This document shows positions 7,115 through 14,934 of a stretch of 14,934 nt of DNA, piece by piece (the first letter of the stretch is position 1; every line of letters begins with the position of its first letter). The translations under genes were made by a program, and so were the position numbers. The DNA comes from Desulfurococcales archaeon (lineage in GTDB: Archaea > Thermoproteota > Thermoprotei_A > Sulfolobales > WANQ01): NCBI GenBank assembly GCA_027043985.1, contig JALUDQ010000096.1, forward strand, positions 1 to 14,934. Direction: 5' to 3'. The notes under the pieces are model-generated. The model saw nothing but the letters and a program-made list of their open reading frames with translations, was not told where the DNA came from and searched no databases.

Positions 7115-7363
7115 TTATTGTGCTGATTGAACTAGTTTTCTACGATGCTTCCACATTGATGGCGGTATCCACAGTATCCATGCGGGTATGTTTTTAATAA
7201 ACTCATAGGCTTCTTCCCATGATTCGAGTCCTAGTTTCTCAGCGAGTTTTTCCAACGGCATTGCTGTGTGCACGTATTCGTATAGTGTTTCAAGTACCTC
7301 GTCTGTTAATTCTATTTCTTTTTCACCAACCTTTACGGTGAAACGTTGTTTTTGTTCTGCCAT
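7115..7363 (-). CDS. Small acidic protein, unrecognised, downstream of MCM
   Basis: An 82-residue soluble protein of unknown function. The first 20 residues look like a short beta element (RFTVKVGEKEIELTDEV). This is followed by helices resembling a helix-turn-helix (LEKLAEKLGLESWEEAYEFIKNI), then a hydrophobic Trp/Pro-rich patch (PAWILWIPPSMW, about 60-71) and a basic tail. There is no signal peptide or transmembrane span. The ATG has GGTG about 10 bases upstream. It follows mcm in the same direction after a 76-bp gap that carries its own TATA-like CTTTTAAA, so it may be separately transcribed. The helix-turn-helix-like middle and a possible Trp-rich interaction surface suggest a DNA- or protein-binding role, but this is inference. 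The codon use matches that of its neighbours and supports a real gene. Confidence 0.7.
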   Translation of the reverse strand: MAEQKQRFTVKVGEKEIELTDEVLETLYEYVHTAMPLEKLAEKLGLESWEEAYEFIKNIPAWILWIPPSMWKHRRKLVQSAQ

Positions 7364-7439
7364 TAGCTTGCACCTTGCTTGTGATATGTTGTTCGGGTTT
7401 AAAAGTATAATTCATAATTAGTATTGCTTGTCTTAGTAA
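7364..7439 (-). promoter_or_regulatory. Intergenic promoter candidate for the 82-residue gene
   Basis: On the minus strand this 76-bp gap reads from the mcm stop through an A+T-rich segment with ATACTTTTAAAC around 7396-7408, about 40 bp before the ATG, and a GGTG ribosome binding site near 7375. The spacing allows an independent archaeal promoter within the gins23-mcm transcription unit. Confidence 0.4.
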
Positions 7440-9554
7440 TTATTTCACGACTGCGTAGCAGTGTGGTTTTGGCTCATATATTGTTCCTTCTCGTCTCAGT
7501 ATTCTTAGTGCTCTTTCAACGAAGTCTTCTGATATATTGTATTCTTTTGCTCTTTCAGCTATTTTCTTCATATATACACAGCCGTAACCTGATTCTAAGG
7601 TTTCGTTTTCGATTATGTCTACTATTATTGATAGTTTTTCTTGCTGGCTCCTAGGCTTACCCGTCATTATTATGTCTATGTCTATTTTACCGCTTTCTAT
7701 GTCTATTCCAACGCTCTCTAGGAAGGCTTTCATCAATCTTATAGCTTCTTCGGCATCTTCTACTGTGACATATTCTCGTAAAGCCATCTTAGCGTGAGCT
7801 TCTGCTAAACGTACTAATGCCTCGAGCTGTCTTGGTGTTATTGCTACTGGGCTCTCACGTCTCGATGAATCTTGAGCTTCGCCCATTTTCCTCATTTCTA
7901 CGAAGAATTCTTGTAGTAGTTTTATTGCTTCATCGGTTAGCTTGGGTCTAACGTATCTTCTCGCATAGCTAATATATTTCCTCAATAGTGATGCGGGTAT
8001 ATCGGGTTTTACTAGTTCTATTTCCTTATGCACTCTTAGTATGTGCTCGGCCATTAGGTAATCTATTTTTGAGTTTGGTTCATCTTTTAACACGAATATT
8101 AGGTCGAATCTTGAGAGAATGGTTGCTGGTAGGTTAATGTTTTCTGCTAGACTCCTATCCTTCATGTATCTACCGAATTTGGGATTACCAGCTGCTAGTA
8201 TAGAGGATCTGGCATTGAGTCTAGCAACAATGCCTGCTTTAGCTATGCTTACTGTTTGTTGTTCCATGGCCTCGTGTATTGCTGATCTATCTTCTTCTCT
8301 CATCTTGTCTATTTCGTCTATTGCCGCCATACCACCATCAGCTAATACTAGTGCCCCAGCTTCTAGATACCATTCTCCAGTAGACTTGTCTCTAACAACT
8401 GCTGCTGTTAGACCTGCTGCTGTTGCTCCCTTACCGCTAGTATATATTCCTCTAGGAGCTATTCTTGCCGCGTATTGGAGGAGCTGGCTTTTAGCTGTAC
8501 CCGGGTCTCCTATTAACAATACGTGTATGTCTCCTCTTATCCTAGTCCCGTCTTCTGCTTGCTTGGGTACTCCTCCGAATAGGAGGAGGGCTATTGCCTC
8601 CTTTATATCCCAGTGTCCGTAGATTGTTGGTGCTATACTTGCGATTATCCTCTTATGTATCCATGGGTCTTTTGCTAGCTCTTTTATTTTCTCCTCATCT
8701 TCTTTTGTTATCTCAACTTCTTCTAGGAGTCTCTGAGAAGCTTCTATGTAGTTTACATCTAGGTATATGTCAAATATACCTATACTAGCCTTCTTCTTAC
8801 CCGTCTGCTTTATCCGTAATACTCCAGTTAAGCTTACTCTATCTCCCGGTCTAGCTTTATCGACAAGATCAGCGGTGATCACTGCTTCTATACTACGGGG
8901 TATTTGTCCCGAAGGTATTTCCTCGGGTCTCTCTTGTATTACTATTTTCTGCCAGTCTATGAACTTCGACTTTTCTGGTACAAGCTTAAAGCTACCACCG
9001 GATTTACCGCAGAGGGGGCAGAAGAGCGGGTATTCTATTACTTCTCCCATTTCTCCTTTAGGTGGCCACATGAATTCTTGCCCGCATTCTGGGTGCATGT
9101 GCCTGAAGACCGCCTTGACCACTTTTTCCCTAATTGGGGTTGCTCTTACGAGTATACCTTCAATCATTATTAGTTTTCCTATATGGTCGCTTCTAATGTC
9201 TCTTATACGTACGACATGGGGGAGACCCTTTATGCGTGGGTAAAATTTGTCAATGGTTTTAACGTATTCTGGGTCTTCTATTTCGGCTAGAGACCTTATT
9301 GCTTCTGATAATGCTGCAAGCATGGTGTCGGGTTGGTTTATGAGGGTTCTAGCTAGATCAGAGTCATACATGTAGAGGTCTTCGAAGTCTATTACGAGGC
9401 TTTTCATCCCTGTTATGATCATTCTCCGAATGCGTTCACGATACTTGAACCTACCCGTAACTCTATCTTGGAATGTTTTTAGGAATTCTTCAAACCTAAG
9501 CTTGGGGTCTGATAATTCTTCTACTCCTATTATCTCGGTTTCATCTATGCTCAT
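7440..9554 (-). CDS. mcm: MCM replicative DNA helicase
   Basis: The hexameric 3'-5' helicase that unwinds DNA at archaeal replication forks. The 704 residues are slightly more than the roughly 650-690 of well-studied homologues. The N-terminal domain carries a zinc-binding set His154, Cys157, Cys179, Cys182 within an OB-fold region. The AAA+ core shows Walker A GDPGTAKSQ at 349-357, Walker B ending in DEID at 413-416, sensor 1 Asn457 (AAGNP), and the arginine-finger motif SRFD with Arg482. The C-terminal 80 or so residues form a winged helix. No intein is present at the Walker A site, a common intein position in archaeal MCMs. Its ATG overlaps the gins23 stop (ATGA), so helicase and activator are translated together. 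Confidence 0.97.
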   Translation of the reverse strand: MSIDETEIIGVEELSDPKLRFEEFLKTFQDRVTGRFKYRERIRRMIITGMKSLVIDFEDLYMYDSDLARTLINQPDTMLAALSEAIRSLAEIEDPEYVKTIDKFYPRIKGLPHVVRIRDIRSDHIGKLIMIEGILVRATPIREKVVKAVFRHMHPECGQEFMWPPKGEMGEVIEYPLFCPLCGKSGGSFKLVPEKSKFIDWQKIVIQERPEEIPSGQIPRSIEAVITADLVDKARPGDRVSLTGVLRIKQTGKKKASIGIFDIYLDVNYIEASQRLLEEVEITKEDEEKIKELAKDPWIHKRIIASIAPTIYGHWDIKEAIALLLFGGVPKQAEDGTRIRGDIHVLLIGDPGTAKSQLLQYAARIAPRGIYTSGKGATAAGLTAAVVRDKSTGEWYLEAGALVLADGGMAAIDEIDKMREEDRSAIHEAMEQQTVSIAKAGIVARLNARSSILAAGNPKFGRYMKDRSLAENINLPATILSRFDLIFVLKDEPNSKIDYLMAEHILRVHKEIELVKPDIPASLLRKYISYARRYVRPKLTDEAIKLLQEFFVEMRKMGEAQDSSRRESPVAITPRQLEALVRLAEAHAKMALREYVTVEDAEEAIRLMKAFLESVGIDIESGKIDIDIIMTGKPRSQQEKLSIIVDIIENETLESGYGCVYMKKIAERAKEYNISEDFVERALRILRREGTIYEPKPHCYAVVK

Positions 9555-10132
9555 ATTAGTACTTCCTCTAAACCTGTTACTTCTTTCTGCCAGTCCTCGA
9601 TAAGTCTTCTTATAGTTTTGTAGAGTATTAATTCTTCTGGGGTTAATCGGGCTAATTGTTCTCGTATCTCGCTTGATTCTTCACCTGCTTGAACTAATGA
9701 TAATATGCGTTGGAGTCTTACGCGTAGTATGTCGTAGGTGTAGCTTCTAGCTCTACGGTACTCGTCTATTATTTCAGGTGATGGTGATTCAGATAGTTTT
9801 CTTCTAATTGTTTCAAGATAGTCTCTTAGTTTTTGATAAAAGTCTGTTGGTAGCTTCTGGAGTAGTGCTGATTGTTGTCTAGACCTTGTTTCAAGGAAAG
9901 AGTATCTCCCAAGCTCATTTATCTTCATAGGCTCTTCTCTAGGTTCGAGTATTTTTCGCTCAGATAGCATTCTTACAAGCCAGCGTGGTGCTACGATTTC
10001 TGTTCCACGTCTCAACTGTATTGTTGTTCCGGGTAAAACTATGTCTTCATGATCTCTTAGAACTATTGCCCTAATATTAGTCCACATATAGTCTCTTCTA
10101 AGATTCCTTAAACCTAATACTAGTTCACTCAT
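9551..10132 (-). CDS. gins23: GINS complex subunit, Psf2/Psf3 type (GINS23)
   Basis: A 193-residue archaeal GINS subunit, part of the CMG-like helicase complex with MCM and GAN/Cdc45. The domain order identifies the type: a small beta-rich B domain lies first (about 15-62, with VLPGTTIQLRRGTEIVAPRW) and the helical A domain follows (about 70-190). This is the Psf2/Psf3 arrangement, whereas Sld5/Psf1-type GINS15 has the A domain first. The start ATG has GAGG about 11 bases upstream. The gene heads an operon with mcm, an arrangement also known in Sulfolobus. The assignment rests on domain order and on the partnership with mcm as well as on weak sequence similarity. Confidence 0.85.
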   Translation of the reverse strand: MSELVLGLRNLRRDYMWTNIRAIVLRDHEDIVLPGTTIQLRRGTEIVAPRWLVRMLSERKILEPREEPMKINELGRYSFLETRSRQQSALLQKLPTDFYQKLRDYLETIRRKLSESPSPEIIDEYRRARSYTYDILRVRLQRILSLVQAGEESSEIREQLARLTPEELILYKTIRRLIEDWQKEVTGLEEVLI

Positions 10133-10228
10133 CTAGTATTTCCTCATATGCGTGGTAAGGCGGGCGCCCTCACCCTTATATAACTTATTATAGAGTGTAT
10201 CGTTTATAGTGGTTGGGGGACTTAAGCC
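10133..10228. promoter_or_regulatory. Shared divergent promoter for gins23-mcm and rfcS-rfcL
   Basis: A 96-bp gap separates the two replication operons. The perfect palindrome TTATATAA at 10176-10183 lies about 48 bp from each start codon and can act as a TATA box in both directions, giving leaders of about 20-24 nt. In the minus direction it is preceded by an A-rich BRE-like AATAAG; in the plus direction it is preceded by CACCC, a poor BRE. A run GGGGGA at 10215-10220 is the probable ribosome binding site for rfcS. A G+C-rich block GGCGGGCGCCC (10159-10169) lies in the presumed gins23 initiation area. Confidence 0.5.
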
Positions 10229-11206
10229 TTGAGTAGTATAGCAGAGCTTCTATGGGCTGAGAAGTATAGACCGAAAAGCCTTGACGAAATAGTTGACCAG
10301 GAAGAAGTTGTTACGAGACTGAAGAAGTTTGTAGAAGAAAAGAACATGCCTCATCTATTATTTGCGGGGCCTCCAGGTACTGGTAAGACTACTGCAGCAC
10401 ACGCGTTAGCCCACGACCTCTATGGTGAAAATTATCAACGCTACTTGCTAGAACTCAACGCTAGTGATGAAAGAGGTATCGATGTTATAAGGACTAAGGT
10501 TAAGGAGTTTGCTAGAAGCCGTGTTCCAGGGGAAATACCCTTCAAGATAATAATATTAGATGAAGCAGACAACATGACCGCTGACGCACAACAAGCTCTT
10601 AGAAGACTAATGGAAATGTATACAGCAACAACTCGCTTCATATTAATAGCAAACTATCCTAGCAAGATAATAGAACCCATACAATCACGCTGTGCCTTCT
10701 TCAGATTTACACCACTAAGAAAAGAGGATGTTATCGCTAGACTTAGATGGATATCAGAGCAAGAAAACGTACAATACGATATAGAAGCATTAGAGGTCAT
10801 ATACGAGATATCTGAAGGAGACATGAGGAGAGCAATAAACATCCTACAAGCTGCAGCAGCATTAGGTAAGGTAACTGTAGAAGCAGTATACAAGGTTGTG
10901 GGCTTAGCACATCCGAGAGAAATAAAGGAAATGATAAAGTTAGCGTTAGATGGGAGATTTACTGATGCTAGAGACAAACTAAGACAACTCATGGTGGAGT
11001 ACGGGTTATCTGGTATAGATATAATAAAGCAAATCCATAGAGAAATCTTTAGCGCTGACCTAAAGTTACCAGAACCTCTAAGAGTACTTATTGCTGATTA
11101 CGCTGGTGAAATACAGTTTAGACTAGCTGAAGGAGGAGACGATGAAATACAGTTAAACGCTTTCCTAGCCAGACTAGTACTCGTCGGCAAGAAATTGAAG
11201 GCATAG
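10229..11206 (+). CDS. rfcS: Replication factor C small subunit
   Basis: The ATPase subunit of the clamp loader that opens the PCNA ring and places it on primed DNA. The 325 residues are typical. Motifs in order are the RFC box WAEKYRP near 9-15, Walker A GPPGTGKTT at 47-55, Walker B DEAD at 111-114, sensor 1 Asn142 (ANYPS), the SRC motif with its arginine finger at 153-155, and sensor 2 GDMRRAIN near 193-200. The C-terminal collar domain follows. The start is TTG, with GGGGGA about 8 bases upstream. No intein interrupts the Walker A site. The large subunit gene follows after 35 bp in the same direction. Confidence 0.96.
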   Translation: MSSIAELLWAEKYRPKSLDEIVDQEEVVTRLKKFVEEKNMPHLLFAGPPGTGKTTAAHALAHDLYGENYQRYLLELNASDERGIDVIRTKVKEFARSRVPGEIPFKIIILDEADNMTADAQQALRRLMEMYTATTRFILIANYPSKIIEPIQSRCAFFRFTPLRKEDVIARLRWISEQENVQYDIEALEVIYEISEGDMRRAINILQAAAALGKVTVEAVYKVVGLAHPREIKEMIKLALDGRFTDARDKLRQLMVEYGLSGIDIIKQIHREIFSADLKLPEPLRVLIADYAGEIQFRLAEGGDDEIQLNAFLARLVLVGKKLKA

Positions 11207-11241
11207 AAGAAATCCTATAAACTTAGCCTAGGGTTAAATCA

Positions 11242-12636
11242 TTGCCTACTAAAGAGCTCCCATGGGTTATAAAGTATCGTCCCAAGAAAATAGCTGACGT
11301 AGCCAATCAGGATAAGGCTAAGAAGGAGTTCATTGAATGGCTAACCGCCTGGCTACACGGAAAACCTAGTAAGAAGGCAGCTCTCCTCTACGGACCTCCA
11401 GGATGCGGTAAGACTAGTATGGTGGAGGCAGCTGCACACGAGTATGGCTTAGAACTAATAGAGATGAATGCAAGCGACTTCCGCCGTAGAGAAGATATAG
11501 AAAGAGTAGCTAAACTAGCTGCAACACAGATGAGCCTCTTTGGTTCTCGTAGAAAGATCATATTATTAGATGAAGTTGACGGTATTTCGGGTACTGCCGA
11601 TAGAGGAGGATTAAACGCTATACTAGAACTGATAGAGATCACTATACACCCAGTAGTTATGACCGCTAATGACCCCTGGGATACAAAGCTAAAGCCACTA
11701 AGAGACGCTTCCAAGCTTATAGCTTTTAACAGACTCACAGAAACGGTTGTTGCAAGAGTTCTTTCATACATATGTAAAAGCGAGAAAATAGAATGCGATG
11801 ACAAAGCCCTAAGATATCTCGCAAAGCTATCAGATGGAGATCTACGATCAGCAATTAATGACTTAGAAGCTATAGCACGAGGATACGGTAAAGTAACGCT
11901 AGATCTCGTTAAAGCATTAGTACGTAGACGTGATAGAGAATATAGTCCCTTTGAAGCTCTTAGAAACTTGTTTATGTCAAAATACGCTTGGCAAGCCAAG
12001 CTAGCTGTTACTCAAACAAACATTGATTATGAGACAATGATGCAGTGGATCAACGAGAACCTACCTAACCAGTATAGTGATCCAGAAGACCTATGGCGCG
12101 GCTACGAGGCTCTAAGTAGAGCATCAGTCTACTTGGGAAGAATAAAAAGGACTGGTAACTGGGATCTCCTATCATATGTGTTTGACATGATGGGTGCGGG
12201 TGTGGCTTTAGCTAGAATGAAATCAAAGTATCGGTGGGTAAAGTATAGTTTTCCTCAGAGAATACTCTTAATGTCCAAGACTAAACAAGTTAGAGAAGTA
12301 CGCGATGCTCTAGCTAGACATTTAGCGGCAAAACTCCACGTGTCTTCTAGAATAGTAAAGTCAGATTATATTCCAATGTTACAGATAATATTCGTAAACA
12401 ATCCCAAATATGCTGCTCGTATCGCAATAGGATACAATTTAACAGAAAACATGGTGAAATATCTAGCTGGACCACGAAGCAATGAAGTACTGAGATATAT
12501 TAGAGAGCTAAAGGAGCGAGGTGTTCTTGAAGAGGAGAAAAAGGAGGGAGAACACGTTAAACGAACTCGTCGTACCAGTAGGCGTTCTGGGAGACGTAGT
12601 TCTGGTAAAGGTACTCAAACACAGCTTCCCTTCTAG
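11242..12636 (+). CDS. rfcL: Replication factor C large subunit
   Basis: The single large subunit of the archaeal clamp loader, which works with four RFC-S subunits. The 464 residues include the RFC box [10 protein letters not shown] near 8-17, Walker [10 protein letters not shown] at 51-59, and Walker B DEVD at 110-113 (the large-subunit form, versus DEAD in the small subunit). The GDLRSAIN segment near 198-205 is sensor 2. The C terminus is a very basic tail ([17 protein letters not shown]) ending in QTQLPF, a short variant of the PCNA-interacting PIP box. The start is TTG at 11242; AGGG lies about 10 bases before it. The last 80 bp overlap the 3' end of the antisense truA gene, and they encode both the basic tail and the PIP-like end. 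Confidence 0.95.
   Translation: MPTKELPWVIKYRPKKIADVANQDKAKKEFIEWLTAWLHGKPSKKAALLYGPPGCGKTSMVEAAAHEYGLELIEMNASDFRRREDIERVAKLAATQMSLFGSRRKIILLDEVDGISGTADRGGLNAILELIEITIHPVVMTANDPWDTKLKPLRDASKLIAFNRLTETVVARVLSYICKSEKIECDDKALRYLAKLSDGDLRSAINDLEAIARGYGKVTLDLVKALVRRRDREYSPFEALRNLFMSKYAWQAKLAVTQTNIDYETMMQWINENLPNQYSDPEDLWRGYEALSRASVYLGRIKRTGNWDLLSYVFDMMGAGVALARMKSKYRWVKYSFPQRILLMSKTKQVREVRDALARHLAAKLHVSSRIVKSDYIPMLQIIFVNNPKYAARIAIGYNLTENMVKYLAGPRSNEVLRYIRELKERGVLEEEKKEGEHVKRTRRTSRRSGRRSSGKGTQTQLPF
12533..12547 (-). terminator. Possible pyrimidine-rich terminator of the cdc6-truA operon
   Basis: Reading the minus strand just past the truA stop there is a pyrimidine tract with T5 at 12542-12538 flanked by CTCC repeats. 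Archaeal termination often uses T-rich tracts, and the position 10-25 nt beyond the stop is right. However, the tract also encodes the Glu/Lys-rich part of RFC-L on the other strand, so it may be coincidental. Confidence 0.25.
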
Positions 12637-13348
12637 CGTGATACTGTATTATCTCTTCAAGTCTTTTAGGATCAATTATTTTAAATGAGTAACTATATCT
12701 AACGTTAAATAACATTAGGTTTTCTGGTCTTGCTGGTTTTAGAGATTTGAGTCTACGGGATGTATTTTTTAATTGAATAAAGCTCATTATACGCCTTATC
12801 ATTTGTCGGGCAAAACTTGATCCAACAATATGGTATACTATACTATTGTTCCATTTCACTATACTTATCTTAAATATACAGTGAAAGGATTGCACGTCTT
12901 TAGGTAAGCCTAAGAAGGAGTAATCCTTGCAGCCGAGTAATCGTCTTATTAGTGTTTTATTTTGTGTTTCTATTCTGTCTTCTTTCTCTCGCTCTTGTTT
13001 TACCACGTAGATATATTCTCTCCATAAGGCCCAGTAGCGTGGATGGAATTCTCCTGTATAATCTACTCTATAAGCCCATACATGTATTTCTGGTTCTAAT
13101 TCACCTAAAATATCAATTATTTTACCTATACTACAATTAGTATAGAAGGATATCGTCTGAGCAAATGCATGTACTCCTTTATCTGTTCTACCGCTAGCCG
13201 AATAGTATGGTCTTCGAAAACCATCTATACAACCATGTTTTTTCAAGACCTTCTCAATTTCTCCTTCAACTGTTTTAAGTCCAGGTTGTCTTTGGAACCC
13301 GTGGAATAAGCTGCCATTGTATAATAGTCTTAAAATTATCTTCTGCAT
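12557..13348 (-). CDS. truA: tRNA pseudouridine synthase A
   Basis: Converts uridines 38-40 of the anticodon arm to pseudouridine. The 263 residues are normal. The catalytic Asp56 sits in the signature [10 protein letters not shown] (52-61), preceded by the N-terminal [17 protein letters not shown] block. Later conserved blocks are [12 protein letters not shown] near 175-187 and [11 protein letters not shown] near 206-216. The start ATG is 4 bp after the moaC stop, which makes it the last gene of the minus-strand operon. Its final 26 codons run antisense to the end of rfcL. It is more A+T-rich and more lysine/isoleucine-rich than the replication genes, but no sign of disruption was seen. Confidence 0.92.
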   Translation of the reverse strand: MQKIILRLLYNGSLFHGFQRQPGLKTVEGEIEKVLKKHGCIDGFRRPYYSASGRTDKGVHAFAQTISFYTNCSIGKIIDILGELEPEIHVWAYRVDYTGEFHPRYWALWREYIYVVKQEREKEDRIETQNKTLIRRLLGCKDYSFLGLPKDVQSFHCIFKISIVKWNNSIVYHIVGSSFARQMIRRIMSFIQLKNTSRRLKSLKPARPENLMLFNVRYSYSFKIIDPKRLEEIIQYHARREAVFEYLYQNYVSQNAYWYDEFV

Positions 13349-13352
13349 AGTT

Positions 13353-13808
13353 TTATTTAACCTGTATAGGCCTCTTAATCTTCCCTACTACTCTTATTTC
13401 CTCAATACGAGTGTAAGGATATTGCCCCTTCTCGTCTTTCTCATACTTCTTAACCATGTCCCAGATAGTTAGTAGTGAAATAGTTGCTGCTGTTAGAGCC
13501 TCCATTTCAACTCCAGTTTTCGCTACGGTTTTGACAGTTACAGTAACCTCTACGAATTCTTCCTTAACGTTTACATCTACTCTGATATTTGTTAATGGGA
13601 TTGGATGACATAATGGTATTATTTCTGGTGTCTTCTTTGCCGCGAGGATGCCAGCGATTTTTGCTACTGTTATAACGTCTCCTTTTTCTATTTCTTTTCG
13701 GCGTATCTTCTCTATAGTTTCTTTTCTAAGCCTTATTCTACCCTTTACAATGGCTATTCTTTCTACTTCACTCTTACCAGTAATGTCGATCATTTCGGCA
13801 GATTTCAT
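13353..13808 (-). CDS. moaC: Cyclic pyranopterin monophosphate synthase (molybdenum/tungsten cofactor biosynthesis)
   Basis: Catalyses formation of cyclic pyranopterin monophosphate from the product of MoaA, the first pathway stage of molybdopterin (in hyperthermophiles usually tungstopterin) synthesis. The 151 residues match the family. Signatures are PLCHPIPL at 65-72, KTGVEMEALTA at 97-107, and DMVKKYEKD at 117-125 with catalytic lysines. The ATG overlaps the stop of the upstream winged-helix gene (ATGA), and truA begins 4 bp downstream. No other cofactor genes lie in the window, so moaC here is an isolated pathway member carried in a replication/tRNA operon. Confidence 0.95.
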   Translation of the reverse strand: MKSAEMIDITGKSEVERIAIVKGRIRLRKETIEKIRRKEIEKGDVITVAKIAGILAAKKTPEIIPLCHPIPLTNIRVDVNVKEEFVEVTVTVKTVAKTGVEMEALTAATISLLTIWDMVKKYEKDEKGQYPYTRIEEIRVVGKIKRPIQVK

Positions 13809-14086
13809 GTTTCCTCAAGGGCTTCTAATAGTTCGCGTATTAAATATGTTTTAGGGTTTGTATAGTTTAGTTTAAATAATCTTAACCGCCCATAACGATG
13901 CTCTTCTACTATACCGTAATCTTTTAGCTGCAATAAGTATTTTTCAACTAGTTTATGATGTAACCCGGTTATTCTCGCTATTTTCGATATATTTGCTTCT
14001 CCAAGCCTAAATATAGTCTTTATTACTCTTACTCTACCACGACTTGAGAATAATTGCTCTATCATTATGTTATTCTCGTCCTCCAC
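13805..14086 (-). CDS. Small winged-helix DNA-binding protein
   Basis: A 93-residue protein made up almost entirely of one winged helix-turn-helix: RVRVIKTIFRLGEANISKIARITGLHHKLVEKYLLQLKDYGIVE spans about residues 18-62 (helix 1, the recognition pair, then entry to the wing), followed by the wing HRYGRLRLFKLN and a C-terminal helix. It resembles the ArsR/MarR-like single-domain regulators common in archaea. The GTG start at 14086 has GGTGA about 8 bases upstream and lies within cdc6; an alternative ATG at 14065 shares one base with the cdc6 stop (TAATG) and would give 86 residues. It is coupled to moaC by ATGA. Its position suggests autoregulation of the cdc6 operon, but no target is visible. 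Confidence 0.8.
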   Translation of the reverse strand: MEDENNIMIEQLFSSRGRVRVIKTIFRLGEANISKIARITGLHHKLVEKYLLQLKDYGIVEEHRYGRLRLFKLNYTNPKTYLIRELLEALEET

Positions 14087-14934
14087 TTATGTTCACCTAT
14101 TCTTCTCTTTATTATATCCAGTATACGGTTCTCTAACGGATCAAGTGGCGCCATGCTTATCCCTATGAGCGTGCTCTTGCCACGATAACCTCTACCAGAA
14201 GTCTTTGTCTCTATGAGATCTAGTTTTCTTAAATTCATAGCATACTCATAGACTTGCGTATGTCTTCTCGGCTTCTCGCCCAACTCTTCACATATGTACT
14301 TGTACTCTTCTTCTACTTCACCTATCCTAACATAGGCTTGCTGACTCCTCTTCAAAGTCCTTACAACAGCTAAAAGAAATAATAGCTCGTGTAATTGGAG
14401 AGTTATCAGTCTATCATACAATATAGTTATCTGGGGATTAGCTTTAACATAGGCTTTACGGACATGCTCTATAGTTATCCTTGGAGCACCCTCAGCATCT
14501 GCAGCTTCGCCGGCAACTAATAGGGTTTCTATTGCAGCTCTAGCATTACCCTCTCCTCCTCGATCCTTACCATGTATTTCAGCAATATACCTCAAGACCT
14601 CATCTGGAACCGTATCCTCATAAAATGCTAGAGAGCGCCTACTATCAAGTATATCGTATAGTTCATCTGAAGTATACGGGTAGAAATGTATGATATTCCT
14701 CAATAAGTAGGTTTCAGTAGCATCATCTAGCCTTGAGAGAGCCGTTGTATTCCTCGTAATGAATATAAAGTTTATCCTCCTAGTATACTCTGAGAACTCA
14801 TCATATGTTCTTATCAAGAAGTAGACAGCATCGCTCCCCGCAGTCTCAATAAAATAGTCGAATTCGTCAAGCGTTATAATAACATACTTGTTCTCATCCT
14901 CAAGGTACTCAAGTATAGCAGAATATATCTCATA
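14065..14934 (-). CDS. cdc6: Cdc6/Orc1 family protein, N-terminal part outside window
   Basis: An archaeal replication initiator/helicase loader AAA+ ATPase. The frame is open to the right edge; 289 codons remain of roughly 390-410, so the Walker A region is missing. Just inside the edge is Walker B VIITLDEFD at about 14872-14846. A TTG at 14817 could be misread as the start but lies after Walker B. The sensor 1 region FIFITRNTTALSRL and a sensor-2-like EGNARAAIETLLVAGE follow. A C-terminal winged helix contains VEEEYKYICEELGEKPR and ends with PLDPLENRILDIIKRR. The segment that usually reads LDPRVxSS reads LDDATETYLL here, lacking the arginine. It may be a divergent paralogue rather than the main initiator. 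The stop overlaps the next gene. Confidence 0.85.
   Translation of the reverse strand, partial: YEIYSAILEYLEDENKYVIITLDEFDYFIETAGSDAVYFLIRTYDEFSEYTRRINFIFITRNTTALSRLDDATETYLLRNIIHFYPYTSDELYDILDSRRSLAFYEDTVPDEVLRYIAEIHGKDRGGEGNARAAIETLLVAGEAADAEGAPRITIEHVRKAYVKANPQITILYDRLITLQLHELLFLLAVVRTLKRSQQAYVRIGEVEEEYKYICEELGEKPRRHTQVYEYAMNLRKLDLIETKTSGRGYRGKSTLIGISMAPLDPLENRILDIIKRRIGEHKWRTRIT

Noticed and set aside
8119-8622. A 167-codon open frame on the plus strand inside mcm, with other long antisense frames in mcm and rfc genes
   Set aside because: They lie wholly antisense to strongly conserved MCM and RFC motifs and show no recognisable protein; they are shadow frames.
7440-11206. Inteins in MCM or RFC-S, common in archaeal replication proteins
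   Set aside because: The Walker A and neighbouring motifs are continuous, with normal protein lengths and no intein blocks.

Overview
The window comes from a hyperthermophilic crenarchaeon, most likely of the Desulfurococcales. The evidence is the RFC-S/RFC-L clamp loader, a MCM-GINS23 pair, Cdc6/Orc1, archaeal class I CCA enzyme and aTrm-G10, a tRNA with a bulge-helix-bulge intron and no encoded CCA, heavy use of AGA/AGG/ATA codons, many TTG starts, and dense packing with 4-bp overlaps. I cannot name a genus from sequence reading alone.

Layout. (1) 1-2460, plus strand: the C-terminal part of PRPP synthetase, then a tRNA G10 methyltransferase and RNase Z, joined by two successive TTGA stop/start overlaps. 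(2) 2457-3442, minus strand: a UPF0200 P-loop kinase-like gene broken by a frameshift, followed by UPF0201. (3) 3563-6290, plus strand: RNA 2',3'-cyclic phosphodiesterase (ThpR), CCA-adding enzyme and a divergent protein kinase. (4) 6287-6607, minus strand: a small zinc-ribbon protein with a striking palindrome and direct repeat directly upstream of its promoter. (5) 6849-6965: tRNA-Pro(GGG) with a 43-nt intron. (6) 7115-10132, minus strand: GINS23, MCM and an unrecognised 82-residue protein. (7) 10229-12636, plus strand: RFC small and large subunits, divergent from GINS23 across a 96-bp promoter region that shares one palindromic TATA box. (8) 12557-14934, minus strand: partial Cdc6/Orc1, a small winged-helix protein, MoaC and TruA.

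Two themes dominate. The left half and the TruA gene concern tRNA maturation: 3' trimming by RNase Z, CCA addition, modification by Trm-G10 and TruA, 2',3'-cyclic-phosphate chemistry, and a tRNA substrate. The right half concerns DNA replication: helicase, helicase activator, clamp loader and initiator/loader. Most genes belong to known families. The points that merit a second look are the frameshifted UPF0200 gene, the operator-like repeat array at 6662-6748, the kinase tied to the CCA gene, the 80-bp antisense overlap of the RFC-L and TruA ends, and the non-canonical sensor region of Cdc6.
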